A stretch of 64,000 bases of DNA from an uncultured Roseburia sp. (lineage in GTDB: Bacteria; Bacillota; Clostridia; Lachnospirales; Lachnospiraceae): contig CANRSX010000008.1 of NCBI GenBank assembly GCA_947642555.1, positions 81,373 to 145,372 on the forward strand. The letters are read 5' to 3'. Every line of letters starts with the position of its first letter. The stretch's first letter is position 1. The notes below the pieces were generated by a model. That model did no database searches. It was not told where the DNA came from and saw only the letters and a list, made by a program, of their open reading frames with translations. This document shows positions 25,907 through 34,650 of this stretch, piece by piece. Position numbers and translations under genes: made by a program.

Positions 25907-26833
25907 ATGAACACATTAAACGACTATATTTCAGAATATACCGAATACTGCAGGTATCGAAAACGATTAGATGCCAAAACGTTAAAAGCATACAAAACAG
26001 ATTTAAAACAATATGCGGACTACTGCTCGGATTCGTCTGACTGTTTTTGCAAAGATACCGTGGATCAATTTATCACAAACCTGCACAAAAACTACAAGCC
26101 AAAAACCGTCAAACGTAAGATCGCGAGTCTGAAAGCCTTTTTTCATCACATGGAATATAAGGAGATATTAACGGAAAACCCCTTTGCAAAACTGGATATC
26201 CGGTTTCGCGAAGCCAGATTACTCCCAAAAACAATTCCGTTCCACTCCATACAGACATTTCTTTCTACCCTATACGCCCAAAAAGAACAGGCTGTATCTG
26301 AATACCAGCTAAAATGCTGTATACGGGATATTGCTGTCATTGAAATGCTGTTCGCTACCGGAATGCGGATCTCCGAATTATGTTTTCTCAAACCATCAGA
26401 TATTGATCTGGAAAGCAGCAATATCCTGATTTATGGCAAAGGCGCCAAAGAACGGGTGATTCAGATTGGCAATCAGGAGGTGATTGCCGCCCTGAAACTA
26501 TATAAAGAGACCTTTATAAAAGATATTGATTCCTGCGGATATTTCTTTGTAAACAGACTGCAGCGCAGGTTGTCCGACCAGTCCGTCCGTTTTATGATTA
26601 ACCGCTATGCCAGACTCTCTGGGATCAGTCAGCATATTACGCCGCATATGTTCCGACACTCTTTCGCCACACTTTTGCTGGAACAGGACGTCGATATCCG
26701 CTATATCCAGCGGATGCTTGGACACAGTTCTATCAGTACGACAGAGATCTATACCCATGTGTCGAATACAAAGCAGAAAGATATTCTGGTGAACAGGCAT
26801 CCCAGGAATCAGATGGCTGTGAATAAAGGATAA
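25907..26833 (+). CDS. Tyrosine recombinase (XerC/D-like), probable DNA invertase
   Basis: 308 residues. An N-terminal SAM-like core-binding domain (residues about 1-90) precedes the catalytic domain, with all catalytic residues visible: R154 (TGMRISEL), K178 (YGKGAKER), H247 and R250 (TPHMFRHS), H273 (LGHSS) and Y282 (TEIYTHV). Length is normal for Xer-type enzymes. Its stop codon lies inside the left 125-bp inverted repeat and its last codons overlap the repeat start, so inversion leaves the protein unchanged. It is the likely enzyme that inverts 26948-30652. Confidence 0.92.
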   Translation: MNTLNDYISEYTEYCRYRKRLDAKTLKAYKTDLKQYADYCSDSSDCFCKDTVDQFITNLHKNYKPKTVKRKIASLKAFFHHMEYKEILTENPFAKLDIRFREARLLPKTIPFHSIQTFLSTLYAQKEQAVSEYQLKCCIRDIAVIEMLFATGMRISELCFLKPSDIDLESSNILIYGKGAKERVIQIGNQEVIAALKLYKETFIKDIDSCGYFFVNRLQRRLSDQSVRFMINRYARLSGISQHITPHMFRHSFATLLLEQDVDIRYIQRMLGHSSISTTEIYTHVSNTKQKDILVNRHPRNQMAVNKG

Positions 26834-26947
26834 TTCCTGATTATTGGGGGTTGGGAAACTTATCGGTCAGTCCAAAGGATAATTCGGGATTATCCGGTAG
26901 ATAGTGTAAGGGTTGATTCCTGATTATGCTATTACTAATAGGAATAA
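26823..26947 (+). repeat. Left 125-bp inverted repeat of the invertible segment
   Basis: It is identical over all 125 bp to the reverse complement of 30653-30777. It contains three related core-like motifs: 26828-26845, the perfect palindrome GGATAAT-TCGGG-ATTATCC at 26877-26895, and 26912-26930. Motifs 1 and 3 share the 12-mer ATTCCTGATTAT. These look like binding sites for the adjacent tyrosine recombinase. Confidence 0.97.
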
Positions 26948-27032
26948 TACAGATATATTTTATTACTGGGTGTATAGTACTTTCCGCAAGTCAATAGACT
27001 TGTCGTACATATGCAATAAGTCAGTAAATTTG

Positions 27033-27062
27033 ATATGCTACAATAGGCAGGATTTAGCATAT
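27033..27062 (+). promoter_or_regulatory. Extended -10 promoter overlapped by an 8-bp inverted repeat
   Basis: TG at 27036-27037 followed by TACAAT at 27039-27044 forms an extended -10 element; no good -35 box is seen. The arms ATATGCTA (27033-27040) and TAGCATAT (27055-27062) form an inverted repeat over it. This would give the large gene its own regulated promoter inside the invertible segment. Confidence 0.5.
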
Positions 27063-27184
27063 GGCAGTATATGACATATGTTTGTATAGGTATAATAATT
27101 GGCCTATTGTTTGCGGGAATGAAGAAAATTGTTTTCAAATGTGATGGGATTTATACGATTATACTTCAACGCATAGGTGGACAA

Positions 27185-29533
27185 ATGAGAAAAAAATGGA
27201 AAACATTGAGTGCATCACAAGCACAATTCATAGAATATGTAAATAAAAATTTAGATAATTCTAATCGTATTATTTTTTTTAAACATATAGGTCACTTAGG
27301 TCTAGACTATGCCATACTATCCAGATTCAAAAAGTCTGAAATTTTGAGTTTTGAACAATTAAAGACTAAGACAGGGAAAAATGTCTTTTTTCGGTTGGTA
27401 AATATTATTACAGCTATTATCACATGTATTATACATGAAAATAAAGGTCCTGTTTTACGTACTACTATATCTTCTGTTCTGTCTAATATGGAAAATATAT
27501 ATCTTGGAGTAGACAAAAACAAAGAATACCTAAAATATTTAAAGATTAAGAAATTATCTCACAAAGCAGGGAAAATATTATACTTTATACGCATTGAGGA
27601 AAAAGACATTGAAACAGAAGAAGATATTCGATGCCTTAAATTATTATGTAAATTTATCAAATCCGGGAAAATAAACAATACCGTTTTACTCATTTCAGGG
27701 GAAATTATTAATTTATTTCCGTTAGCCAATCAAGAAAATATACCTATCTTTCAACTAAAGAGTACCGACTTGGATATAATTGCAAAGCAGAATGGTCTAT
27801 ATCTAACAGAATCAATAGCTAAAAATATTGAACTTATACAAAAATTTGGACTTCATTTTTTTATGGAAAATGCGGATTTCTTTGATGCTCTTGAAGATAT
27901 TCATTCAGATGAAGTTAACTGGATTGATAAAGTAGACTGGATCATCAATCAAATTAGTTTACGAAACAAAATTGCATGCGAACCATTATATTCTCTTTTA
28001 GAATTTTCAAGTTTTTTTGATAATCAATTTTCTAAACTTGAAATTCAAAATTTTGAGAGCAATAAGCTGAATGCTAATAATCTTGACACAGCTGCTAAAC
28101 TGGCGCTTATAAGCAGAAACAAATCTTCAATATATACAGTTCCTACGTATTTTTTTGGTATAGAGGCATTTAAGTCTTATTTTGCAATTAAATATATTGA
28201 TGACTTGGAACCTATGCCCATACTTATATATACTTATTTTAGAGAAAACTTCCCATTTAAATATCTTTCTGCACTTAAAGTTCTGAGTATAGACTCATCT
28301 TTTATAGATAATAAAGAAAAGCAGTCTTTGGTAGTTTTGGGGTATTATTTTCAGAATTACGAGATTGGCTTATGTAATATTAAGGATTTTATAAGATTGA
28401 CAACCAAGGATTCAAGTTCATCATATATAATGAATTTGTTCGAGCTTTTTAAACACAGTAAGGTGGATAATACGATATCAGAGAAGATAACATATGTTCT
28501 TGAAAAATTAGAGAATAATTCACTGGATGAGTTAGCCACATGCGCAGGTTACGTAATTTTATTGCAACTACTCAAAGAAAGATATACAGAATTCCCCGAA
28601 ATAAATTATAGTGAAATTTTGAATTGTTTTCGAGCTGCTGTAATTCAAATAAATGACGAAAATAATTACAATAAATATTGGCAACTACACTTTAAATGTC
28701 AATATATTGCCCTATCATTAGAAGATGAAAATACAAGAGCACAGACTGCAAAAAAATTTTTAAAAGATGTCAAGAAAGTGCGAGAGGAGGAGAACTTTTC
28801 TGCATATATTAGTGCTAACAAATTACGAGGTTTTACCAAGATTGATTTATTGTCATATAGCCTTGAATTTGATAACGCAAGTGCAATTTTACGAAATCTT
28901 TTTTGTAATTCGGAAGATAGCACAATTATTAAAGAGTTAGCGCGTATAAATTATAGTGCTTATTTGATAGAATATATGAAATACAATGAAGCTCAGCGAA
29001 TTTTAAAGGATGCACAAAGCTCTTTTATAGAAAATATAAATTTAGATACATACTGTGGTTATCGCAATAATTTAATTATAGCCCATTTTTATACTGGATC
29101 TTTAAATACTGATGAATGTATTACGCATTATCAGGATTTGCTGTGTAAAAACATAAATAGTAATGATAAGTTTATTATTTTAAATAATCTTGCTGTGATA
29201 TATTTATCAAGCCAAAAACACGCAGAATTAGGGATAGAACAATTAAAAGATAATTTAAATAAAGGCAATTCGTATAATCGTTTTCTTGCTATTCATAATC
29301 TTCTGGCATATTATTTTGAAAAAGATGACAAAACAAATTTTGAAGAAATATACAAACGTATATCTATTCCCAAATTATTTTTATCGGATACAACATTTTT
29401 TCTTAATAAGTTTAAATGGATGAAAGAAAATATTGGCGAAAAAGAATATAACAACTTTAATGCCAGCCCATTAGTTCCCCCATGTTATAACGAACTATAT
29501 TTATATAGTTCAATCGAAAGATGGTTCGAGTGA
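27185..29533 (+). CDS. Large STAND-like/TPR-type protein of unknown function
   Basis: 782 residues from the ATG at 27185 (AGGTGG upstream); an in-frame ATG at 27071 lacks a ribosome binding site. The first third resembles the NTPase core of STAND proteins: a strand-rich start (RIIFFKHIGHLG), a Walker-B-like ILYFIRIEEKD and a sensor-like NTVLLISGEI. I see no intact P-loop GKT/S. The last 400 residues are helical repeats of TPR type (for example IILNNLAVIYLSSQ). Very AT-rich coding. I do not recognise a family; a sensor or effector of conflict systems is a guess. Confidence 0.75.
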   Translation: MRKKWKTLSASQAQFIEYVNKNLDNSNRIIFFKHIGHLGLDYAILSRFKKSEILSFEQLKTKTGKNVFFRLVNIITAIITCIIHENKGPVLRTTISSVLSNMENIYLGVDKNKEYLKYLKIKKLSHKAGKILYFIRIEEKDIETEEDIRCLKLLCKFIKSGKINNTVLLISGEIINLFPLANQENIPIFQLKSTDLDIIAKQNGLYLTESIAKNIELIQKFGLHFFMENADFFDALEDIHSDEVNWIDKVDWIINQISLRNKIACEPLYSLLEFSSFFDNQFSKLEIQNFESNKLNANNLDTAAKLALISRNKSSIYTVPTYFFGIEAFKSYFAIKYIDDLEPMPILIYTYFRENFPFKYLSALKVLSIDSSFIDNKEKQSLVVLGYYFQNYEIGLCNIKDFIRLTTKDSSSSYIMNLFELFKHSKVDNTISEKITYVLEKLENNSLDELATCAGYVILLQLLKERYTEFPEINYSEILNCFRAAVIQINDENNYNKYWQLHFKCQYIALSLEDENTRAQTAKKFLKDVKKVREEENFSAYISANKLRGFTKIDLLSYSLEFDNASAILRNLFCNSEDSTIIKELARINYSAYLIEYMKYNEAQRILKDAQSSFIENINLDTYCGYRNNLIIAHFYTGSLNTDECITHYQDLLCKNINSNDKFIILNNLAVIYLSSQKHAELGIEQLKDNLNKGNSYNRFLAIHNLLAYYFEKDDKTNFEEIYKRISIPKLFLSDTTFFLNKFKWMKENIGEKEYNNFNASPLVPPCYNELYLYSSIERWFE

Positions 29534-30547
29534 AGCGATTTTTTCATAAGCCATTAATCGTAGTATTCCTCTGTGATCACATTTTAAAGAACACTGCGCT
29601 GCAAGATTACTGCTTGTATATCCATTTATAGTGGGATTTGGGCTTAAATCAAAAAGGAAAAATCCAGTCCCATTATATCGGAAGTCATATCGTGTTGTGC
29701 AATAAAAGTTTAATAAATAACTCATATTCTCGCATGCTGACAATATTTCAGAAGGAATTTCACAAGGCACTAATTTGAAGTTTTCGTAATAACTATCCGC
29801 ATGGGTCAAGTGATTTTTTCCGTTCGAAAATTGAATTTCTATAGGAGTGAGAGCATGCATTCTATTATTATGGCAAAAAATAGTGATTCCTATTTCGGAA
29901 CCCAAAATGTATTTCTGAATCATTAAATGACCATATTTTTCAATTAATTGTGTGGCAGATAATATTAGTTCTTTTTCAGTATAATTTTTCAGAACAAGAA
30001 CATCAATGCAACATGATTCACAAATAGGTTTTAAGACGATTTGATCTCCTAATTTTGAATATATATCTCTTGTATTTATCAATTGAGAGGAATTAATAAA
30101 AATTGTCGGGGCTAGTAGACTGCCATAATTATTTGCAATTAATAATTTAAACATTGTTTCTTTATTACAACCGATAGCAGACATATATGCATCTGCATTT
30201 AAATTATAAAAACCACAATATTGGCATAAAGCAGGTATTAGCGTTCGGCGTCCGAATCCATTAACATTCTGTGCCATAGTATACACATAAACATTTTTAT
30301 TTATATTTTCATGGATATAAATCCATTCGAGGAAATCTTTTTCTGACCCTATTGCAGATACAGTGCTAAATATATCGCTTACAGAATCAAGAATTTCATG
30401 AGTTTCCTCTATATCGAAGCATTCTTCGAGATGAGGGTCATCAGAGTAGGTATTATAATCGTTATGTACAAACAAGAAATATGCGTCAATAGGATATCTT
30501 TTTCCCTTCATATATTCAAAAAAATCTTTTAAGATATTTCTTTCCAT
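29510..30547 (-). CDS. ATP-grasp enzyme, D-alanine-D-alanine-ligase-like
   Basis: 345 residues. The order of motifs fits Ddl-like ATP-grasp enzymes: an NVNGFGRRTLIPALCQYCG segment, DQIVLKP (ATP Lys), HLMIQKYILGSEIGITIFC, TRYDFRYN and FLFDLSPNPTIN (metal ligands D and N). Such enzymes ligate amino acids or peptides with ATP. The N-terminal 90 residues are not typical of Ddl, and the gene is unlinked to cell-wall genes, so another ligation is likely. Its 3' end overlaps the large gene by 24 bp. Very AT-rich. Confidence 0.8.
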   Translation of the reverse strand: MERNILKDFFEYMKGKRYPIDAYFLFVHNDYNTYSDDPHLEECFDIEETHEILDSVSDIFSTVSAIGSEKDFLEWIYIHENINKNVYVYTMAQNVNGFGRRTLIPALCQYCGFYNLNADAYMSAIGCNKETMFKLLIANNYGSLLAPTIFINSSQLINTRDIYSKLGDQIVLKPICESCCIDVLVLKNYTEKELILSATQLIEKYGHLMIQKYILGSEIGITIFCHNNRMHALTPIEIQFSNGKNHLTHADSYYENFKLVPCEIPSEILSACENMSYLLNFYCTTRYDFRYNGTGFFLFDLSPNPTINGYTSSNLAAQCSLKCDHRGILRLMAYEKIASLEPSFD

Positions 30548-30652
30548 AGTAACTTTATTCCCCCAATAAAACTTATTTATTTTGAAAAAGAGAATGTAAA
30601 TAAATTATGTTTTTGGATAGACCTTCTTTTATATAAAAAGTGCTCTTCTGCG

Positions 30653-30777
30653 TTATTCCTATTAGTAATAGCATAATCAGGAATCAACCCTTACACTATC
30701 TACCGGATAATCCCGAATTATCCTTTGGACTGACCGATAAGTTTCCCAACCCCCAATAATCAGGAATTATCCTTTAT
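30653..30777 (-). repeat. Right 125-bp inverted repeat of the invertible segment
   Basis: A perfect reverse complement of 26823-26947. A truncated ABC permease pseudogene from the right runs into its outer end. Confidence 0.97.
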
Positions 30778-31230
30778 ATAACCCAATTATATCGCCCCTT
30801 CTTCATAATTTCAATAGAATCTACAAAAATAATTAGAATTTGTTCCTGCTTCCTCAATTGCAGCCAGCTGGCACAATTACAAAATACTTTTTCACCTGCA
30901 TGTCTAGCAACCAGCCGTTCATAATCATACAGCACCATCGCCAGTGACAGTGTAAGATGGCTGATATAACCGAAATTAACTTCTCCAAACCTCTCCTGGA
31001 CAAAGGGTTGCAACGGCCTTATGAGCGAGCCATCAAATTCCTCGAAACGAATTCTGCCACCAGGCTCCATGGCCAGGGTATAAAAAAACCTCCCCGCTGA
31101 AATACAACATTGTCGCCAGCCCGTACAGCAACAGAATTTCATCCGCATTCCAGCCTTTCAGTCCGTCAAAGCTGAAAAACATAATAAAAAGCATAGCGGA
31201 CGTAGCCCCGTAGTTTAACCACTGCCCCAC
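30774..31230 (-). pseudogene. Truncated, frameshifted ABC-2 family permease remnant
   Basis: Two frames together resemble an ABC-2 permease of the ABC2_membrane_6 type. The frame at 31230-31033 gives ATSAMLFIMFFSFDGLKGW and NADEILLLYGLATMLYFSG. The frame at 31148-30774 continues with MEPGGRIRFEEFDGSLIRPL and FGEVNFGYISHLTLSLAMVL. A shift near 31090-31150 separates them, the N-terminus is missing, and the 3' end is cut at the inverted repeat. The recombinase element probably inserted here or rearranged the gene. Confidence 0.65.
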
Positions 31231-31304
31231 AATTCCCGCAAAATATGCATCCCGCCCACATATTTTTCATTCCGCCTCATCCCCATTTTCAAAAACCCTT
31301 CCCC

Positions 31305-31952
31305 TCACCCCTTTTTACGAACATTCGGAAGCACCTCCGGCGCTACAATCGTTCCCAGATACTGATCATAACAGTTTGGCAGATGCCCGATATCAAGCGC
31401 CTGATATCCCCGCTGCGCCAGATCATATGCCAGTATCGTAGCTGTCGGTCCTGCGGACAACAAAAACAGCTTATCCGGCGACTCTTTCAGACACTCATCT
31501 AGAATCGTATCATATGCCTCAAATGCATGAACCGGCGGAACATGAATCATTTTGTGTGAATGAATGCCGTCAAACAGCTCTGGTTTCATCTCAAACCTTC
31601 CGCCGTCGCCCGCCACAAAGACAACATCGCGTTTCTCCCACAGTTTCCGAATCACTTCCAGCGTATTTTCATAAAATACCGCGTTGCGTGAAACATCTGT
31701 GTTCCCATAAAAGCTTCCCGTAAAATACGGTCTCAGATCTCCTGATGCCCGATACCAGTATGCCTCCCAGAAAGACAGCTCGCCAAAGCAATTCTGTATG
31801 TTATTGTATTCCGAACAAAACTCGGGAATTGTGATCAGAAGCGTTCTGTTGCTCTGATACGCCAGTACCTCAAGCAGACGCTCCCTGATTTTCTGATAAA
31901 ACGTAACGTTTCCTCCCCTAGTATAATAATGATATAGCCACAAGAGCCACAT
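31305..31952 (-). pseudogene. N-terminally deleted copy of the GT-D glycosyltransferase
   Basis: The C-terminal about 198 residues are nearly identical to those of the complete gene at 38283-39461; I count three substitutions (N for D, I for V, N for S). Before that the copies differ: an internal deletion joins the KIRERLLEV region to the short stretch that in the full copy lies near 39165-39195, and the rest is lost. It is in the same orientation as the full copy, so the pair forms direct repeats about 7 kb apart. Confidence 0.85.
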
Positions 31953-32149
31953 AGTTAATAAGTTACAAAGTCATATCTGATGAATAACAGAAGGAGAATT
32001 CCCTCTCCATCAGAAGTTATAAACATTTACCATGTCTGAGGTTTCCTTAATGCACCAGACAAAATATAGAGGTATAATCACTGAGGCAGGATCATTGACG
32101 TTTTCTCCTTGGGAACCAGCAGGACCTCTGCTGGCGAAACCTCTCAGAA
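31953..32149. other. Short non-coding stretch between gene remnants
   Basis: I see no ORF with a credible start here and no clear RNA fold. It joins the truncated glycosyltransferase to the transposase remnant and is probably debris of earlier insertions. Confidence 0.4.
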
Positions 32150-32526
32150 AGTCTGTCAGTCCATTCGGTGGTGATTTATGTTTTGGCTGGTTGGTGCATC
32201 TGCACGGGCATCCAGCGCAAAAGGGATGCCATGGCCGCTACAGTCAACCGGGCAAAGCCCAGCGCGAAGGAGCTGTTGACCATATTCGAAGGCCATATCG
32301 CAGACGGGACCCTTGCCCTTTATGACAGGCTGCGCAGCTACCATGCGCTTCCGGGGATTGCAGACTGTATCGTCAGGGACTGCAATGGCCCCAGCGCAGA
32401 GGATACCTGCCTATCGAAATGCGGAGGGTATTATCAAACGGTTGATAGGTGCGGTGCCGGCGGTGACAGGCATCGATTACTACCATAGCAATAGGGACGT
32501 AAGAGAATCCGGTTTACTGGCCATAT
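32150..32526 (+). pseudogene. IS1595/ISXO2-like transposase fragment
   Basis: The readable frame (about 32168-32440) gives AATVNRAKPSAKELLTIFEG and HIADGTLALYDRLRSYHAL, which resembles the C-terminal DDE part of ISXO2-like transposases. After about 32420 the frame is lost. The N-terminus and terminal inverted repeats are not seen. Assignment from memory of the family pattern. Confidence 0.5.
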
Positions 32527-32625
32527 AACCTTACCGACCCATTTGCTGACTAACACCTATTTTTTTATTCATAACTGCACCACTCTGATACGAATCCTGA
32601 ATGATTCACGACTATATCATTTTCT

Positions 32626-32688
32626 TTTCAGTCCTTCTCTTCTCTGCTGAAAATCTCCTGCACAATATCCTCAATCCGCGGCTTCGCC
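32626..32688 (-). repeat. Direct repeat: displaced 3' end of an ABC ATPase gene
   Basis: 63 bp that match 33490-33552 at 60 positions. The block is the last 20 codons of the ABC ATPase remnant at 33492 plus the stop. The MntA/HepT pair lies between the two copies. Confidence 0.88.
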
Positions 32689-32692
32689 TCAT

Positions 32693-33058
32693 TCACTCAG
32701 ATTTGTTATTTTGACATTTTTTACGTAACACAATTTCCAGTTCCTTTTTTAACAATGGCAAATCAGAATCAATTGTATCCCATACAATTCTCATTTCAAC
32801 GCCTTCATATCCATGTACAATTCTATTTCGCATTCCATATATCTGTTTCCACGGAATAGTACCAATCTGAGCTTTTATTTCCTCACTCAGGGATGTTTTT
32901 GCCAGTTCACCTATCTGCATCAGATTAAAAACACATGCCTCCACCCGCATAGAGCTTTCCTCAAACTCTGCAAGACAGTTGCAGTCACTACAATATTTCA
33001 ACACCGCCGTTACATGTGCATAAATCTTATTTAATATATCGCTGTCTTTCTTATCCAT
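32693..33058 (-). CDS. hepT: HepT-like toxin (DUF86)
   Basis: 121 residues, the usual size. The HEPN motif reads RNRIVHGY (R-x4-H) at residues about 77-84. HepT proteins are RNases or, in MntA/HepT pairs, are blocked when the antitoxin adds AMP to a tyrosine near this motif; the Tyr in VHGY fits. The start overlaps the mntA stop by 8 bp, the usual order for this pair. Confidence 0.9.
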   Translation of the reverse strand: MDKKDSDILNKIYAHVTAVLKYCSDCNCLAEFEESSMRVEACVFNLMQIGELAKTSLSEEIKAQIGTIPWKQIYGMRNRIVHGYEGVEMRIVWDTIDSDLPLLKKELEIVLRKKCQNNKSE

Positions 33059-33350
33059 ATATAAGCACTCCTGTTTCTTTTATTTCCCGGTCAATTTCTG
33101 ATTCCGGCTTAATCTGTGAAATATCCAGTAAATCTACTTCCTTATCCAAAGATGTAACCACATCCTCTAACAGACCGTAAAAAGAAAGTCCCCGCAGCCC
33201 GCTGTCAACAACAATATCAACATCGCTCTCTGCTTTTGCCTTTCCTTTGACATAGGATCCGAAAAGGAACGCTTTTCGAACCTGATATTCCTGAAAAATC
33301 GGAAACAGAATTGCTTTTATCTGATCCGTCGTATAAACAATATCACTCAA
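33051..33350 (-). CDS. mntA: MntA-like nucleotidyltransferase antitoxin
   Basis: About 99 residues from a TTG at 33350, which has GGAAAGGAG 10 bases upstream; an ATG at 33371 lies within that site and is less likely. The minimal nucleotidyltransferase motif is FLFGSYVKGKAKAESDVDIV (G-S and D-x-D). MntA transfers AMP to the HepT toxin and inactivates it. It is preceded by the promoter repeat at 33423-33451 and lies within the duplicated-3'-end cassette. Confidence 0.88.
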   Translation of the reverse strand: MSDIVYTTDQIKAILFPIFQEYQVRKAFLFGSYVKGKAKAESDVDIVVDSGLRGLSFYGLLEDVVTSLDKEVDLLDISQIKPESEIDREIKETGVLIYG

Positions 33351-33422
33351 TAAAATCCATCTCCTTTCCATTATCCGAGATCTGTCAGCAGATATATTTA
33401 ACATTTGTATTATCTTTTTCTT

Positions 33423-33462
33423 ATTGTACTAAAATATATTTCCGTTTTCAAGCAGATTGCAC
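33423..33462 (-). promoter_or_regulatory. Promoter-bearing 40-bp repeat upstream of mntA
   Basis: On the minus strand TTGAAA (33446-33451) and TACAAT (33423-33428) are 17 bp apart. The 40 bp match 44172-44211 at 36 positions, with both boxes and the spacing conserved. Confidence 0.7.
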
Positions 33463-33489
33463 AGCACGATTCTTGTATATATTTTTTCC

Positions 33490-33552
33490 TTTCAGTCCTT
33501 CTCTCCCCTGCTGAAAATCTCCTGCACAATATCCTCAATCCGCGGCTCCGCC
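33490..33552 (-). repeat. Direct repeat: genuine 3' end of the ABC ATPase remnant
   Basis: Partner of 32626-32688, three mismatches in 63 bp. Here it is continuous with the coding sequence of the ATPase remnant. Confidence 0.88.
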
Positions 33553-33845
33553 ACATAGATATTCTGCGGATGATACCACCCGATCAGCTCGATCATCGCA
33601 TCCGCGGACGCCTTCTGCTCCGTTACAAGAAGCAGCGGGTGTTCCGTTCTCTCCGCAACACGATATCCTGCCGGCGTCTCCTCCCGCAAAATGCCCCCGC
33701 CGGATTCCAGCTTCACTGCGGTTCCCTTCGTATAGCGCTGCCTGAATGCTTCCGGCGTTCCGTCAAAAAGCTTCTTCCCCCGGTCAATCAGAATCAGGTG
33801 GTTGCAGACCGCCTCGATATCATCCATGTCATGCGTGGTCAGCAT
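33492..33845 (-). pseudogene. C-terminal fragment of an ABC transporter ATPase
   Basis: About 117 codons. It starts at the H-loop region (TTHDMDDIEAVCNHLILIDR) and ends with a C-terminal domain typical of ABC-2 export ATPases (IEDIVQEIFSRGEKD). Walker A, signature and Walker B are missing, cut near 33846-33900, where the next transporter module begins on the other strand. It was probably part of the same operon as the permease remnant at 30774. Confidence 0.85.
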
Positions 33846-33966
33846 TACTGTAGTTCCCTTTGCCTGATGGCAGTATCGAAATTGCAGTAATTACTCATGC
33901 AAAATGCTTCTTCGTTTTATACACTATACCTATATGGTGGAGCACCAAATGAAAGGAGCAAAAAAA

Positions 33967-34650
33967 ATGTCTGCAATTCAAAATGCGATTGAAGTGAGGA
34001 ACTTAACAAAGGTTTTTAGTGGCAGAGTTTTGTTTGAGAATTTTAGCCTGAATGTAAAAGCAAATACCATCCATGCGATTATTGGTCCGAACGGTTCTGG
34101 AAAGACAACACTGCTACGCTTGATTACAGGGGTATACCAGCCAAATGCAGGGACAATCGACATTGCAGGGAAATATGCAATGCAGCTTGAAAATGACTAT
34201 CTGTATGAAGAACAGACTGGTCTTGAAAATTTGAAAATTTTTGGGAAATACTTTGGATTTGAAATAAATGATCGTTCAGACGATTATTGTACGCAATTAG
34301 GATTGACCGAGCATTTAGGAAAGCGTGTTAGCACTTATTCTAAAGGAATGAAAAGAAAACTGTCCCTCTTGATTGTTATTATGATGGGGCGGGATATTCT
34401 GCTCATGGATGAACCAACATCGGGTGTAGACCCCATATCCAGAGTAGAAATCCGTAGTTTGACAGAGGCTCTAAAAGCTGACGGAAAAACGGTTATTATT
34501 ACATCACATGACCTTAGCGAGATTGAAAAGTGTGCTGATGATGTATCTATGATTAAAAATGGCAGATTGCTGTTTGATAAGGGTATTCAAGAAATGCAAG
34601 GACAATCATTGGAAGAAATCTTTATTAAGGAGGGCAATCGGTATGAGTAA
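33967..34650 (+). CDS. ABC transporter ATPase (peptide/antibiotic export type)
   Basis: 227 residues from the ATG at 33967 (GAAAGGAG upstream). Walker A is GPNGSGKTT, the signature region YSKGMKRKLS, Walker B DILLMDEPTSG and the H-loop ITSHDLSE. This is the short CcmA-type ATPase that serves two-gene ABC-2 exporters. It overlaps the first permease gene by 8 bp and leads an operon of ATPase, two permeases, sensor kinase and response regulator. Confidence 0.9.
   Translation: MSAIQNAIEVRNLTKVFSGRVLFENFSLNVKANTIHAIIGPNGSGKTTLLRLITGVYQPNAGTIDIAGKYAMQLENDYLYEEQTGLENLKIFGKYFGFEINDRSDDYCTQLGLTEHLGKRVSTYSKGMKRKLSLLIVIMMGRDILLMDEPTSGVDPISRVEIRSLTEALKADGKTVIITSHDLSEIEKCADDVSMIKNGRLLFDKGIQEMQGQSLEEIFIKEGNRYE

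Larger units (their letters stand above)
26948..30652. mobile_element. Probable invertible DNA segment (3.7 kb) carrying two convergent genes
   Basis: The segment lies between two perfect 125-bp inverted repeats, next to a complete tyrosine recombinase. It holds a STAND-like/TPR gene on the plus strand and an ATP-grasp gene on the minus strand, whose 3' ends overlap by 24 bp. It is much more AT-rich than the flanks. Each gene reads inward from its own repeat, so an inversion swaps which gene lies beside the recombinase. No transposase or target duplication is seen, so a plain transposon is less likely. Confidence 0.85.

Noticed and set aside
26823..30777. The segment as a composite transposon with long terminal inverted repeats
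   Set aside because: No transposase inside, no target duplication, and a tyrosine recombinase directly outside the repeat fits inversion better.
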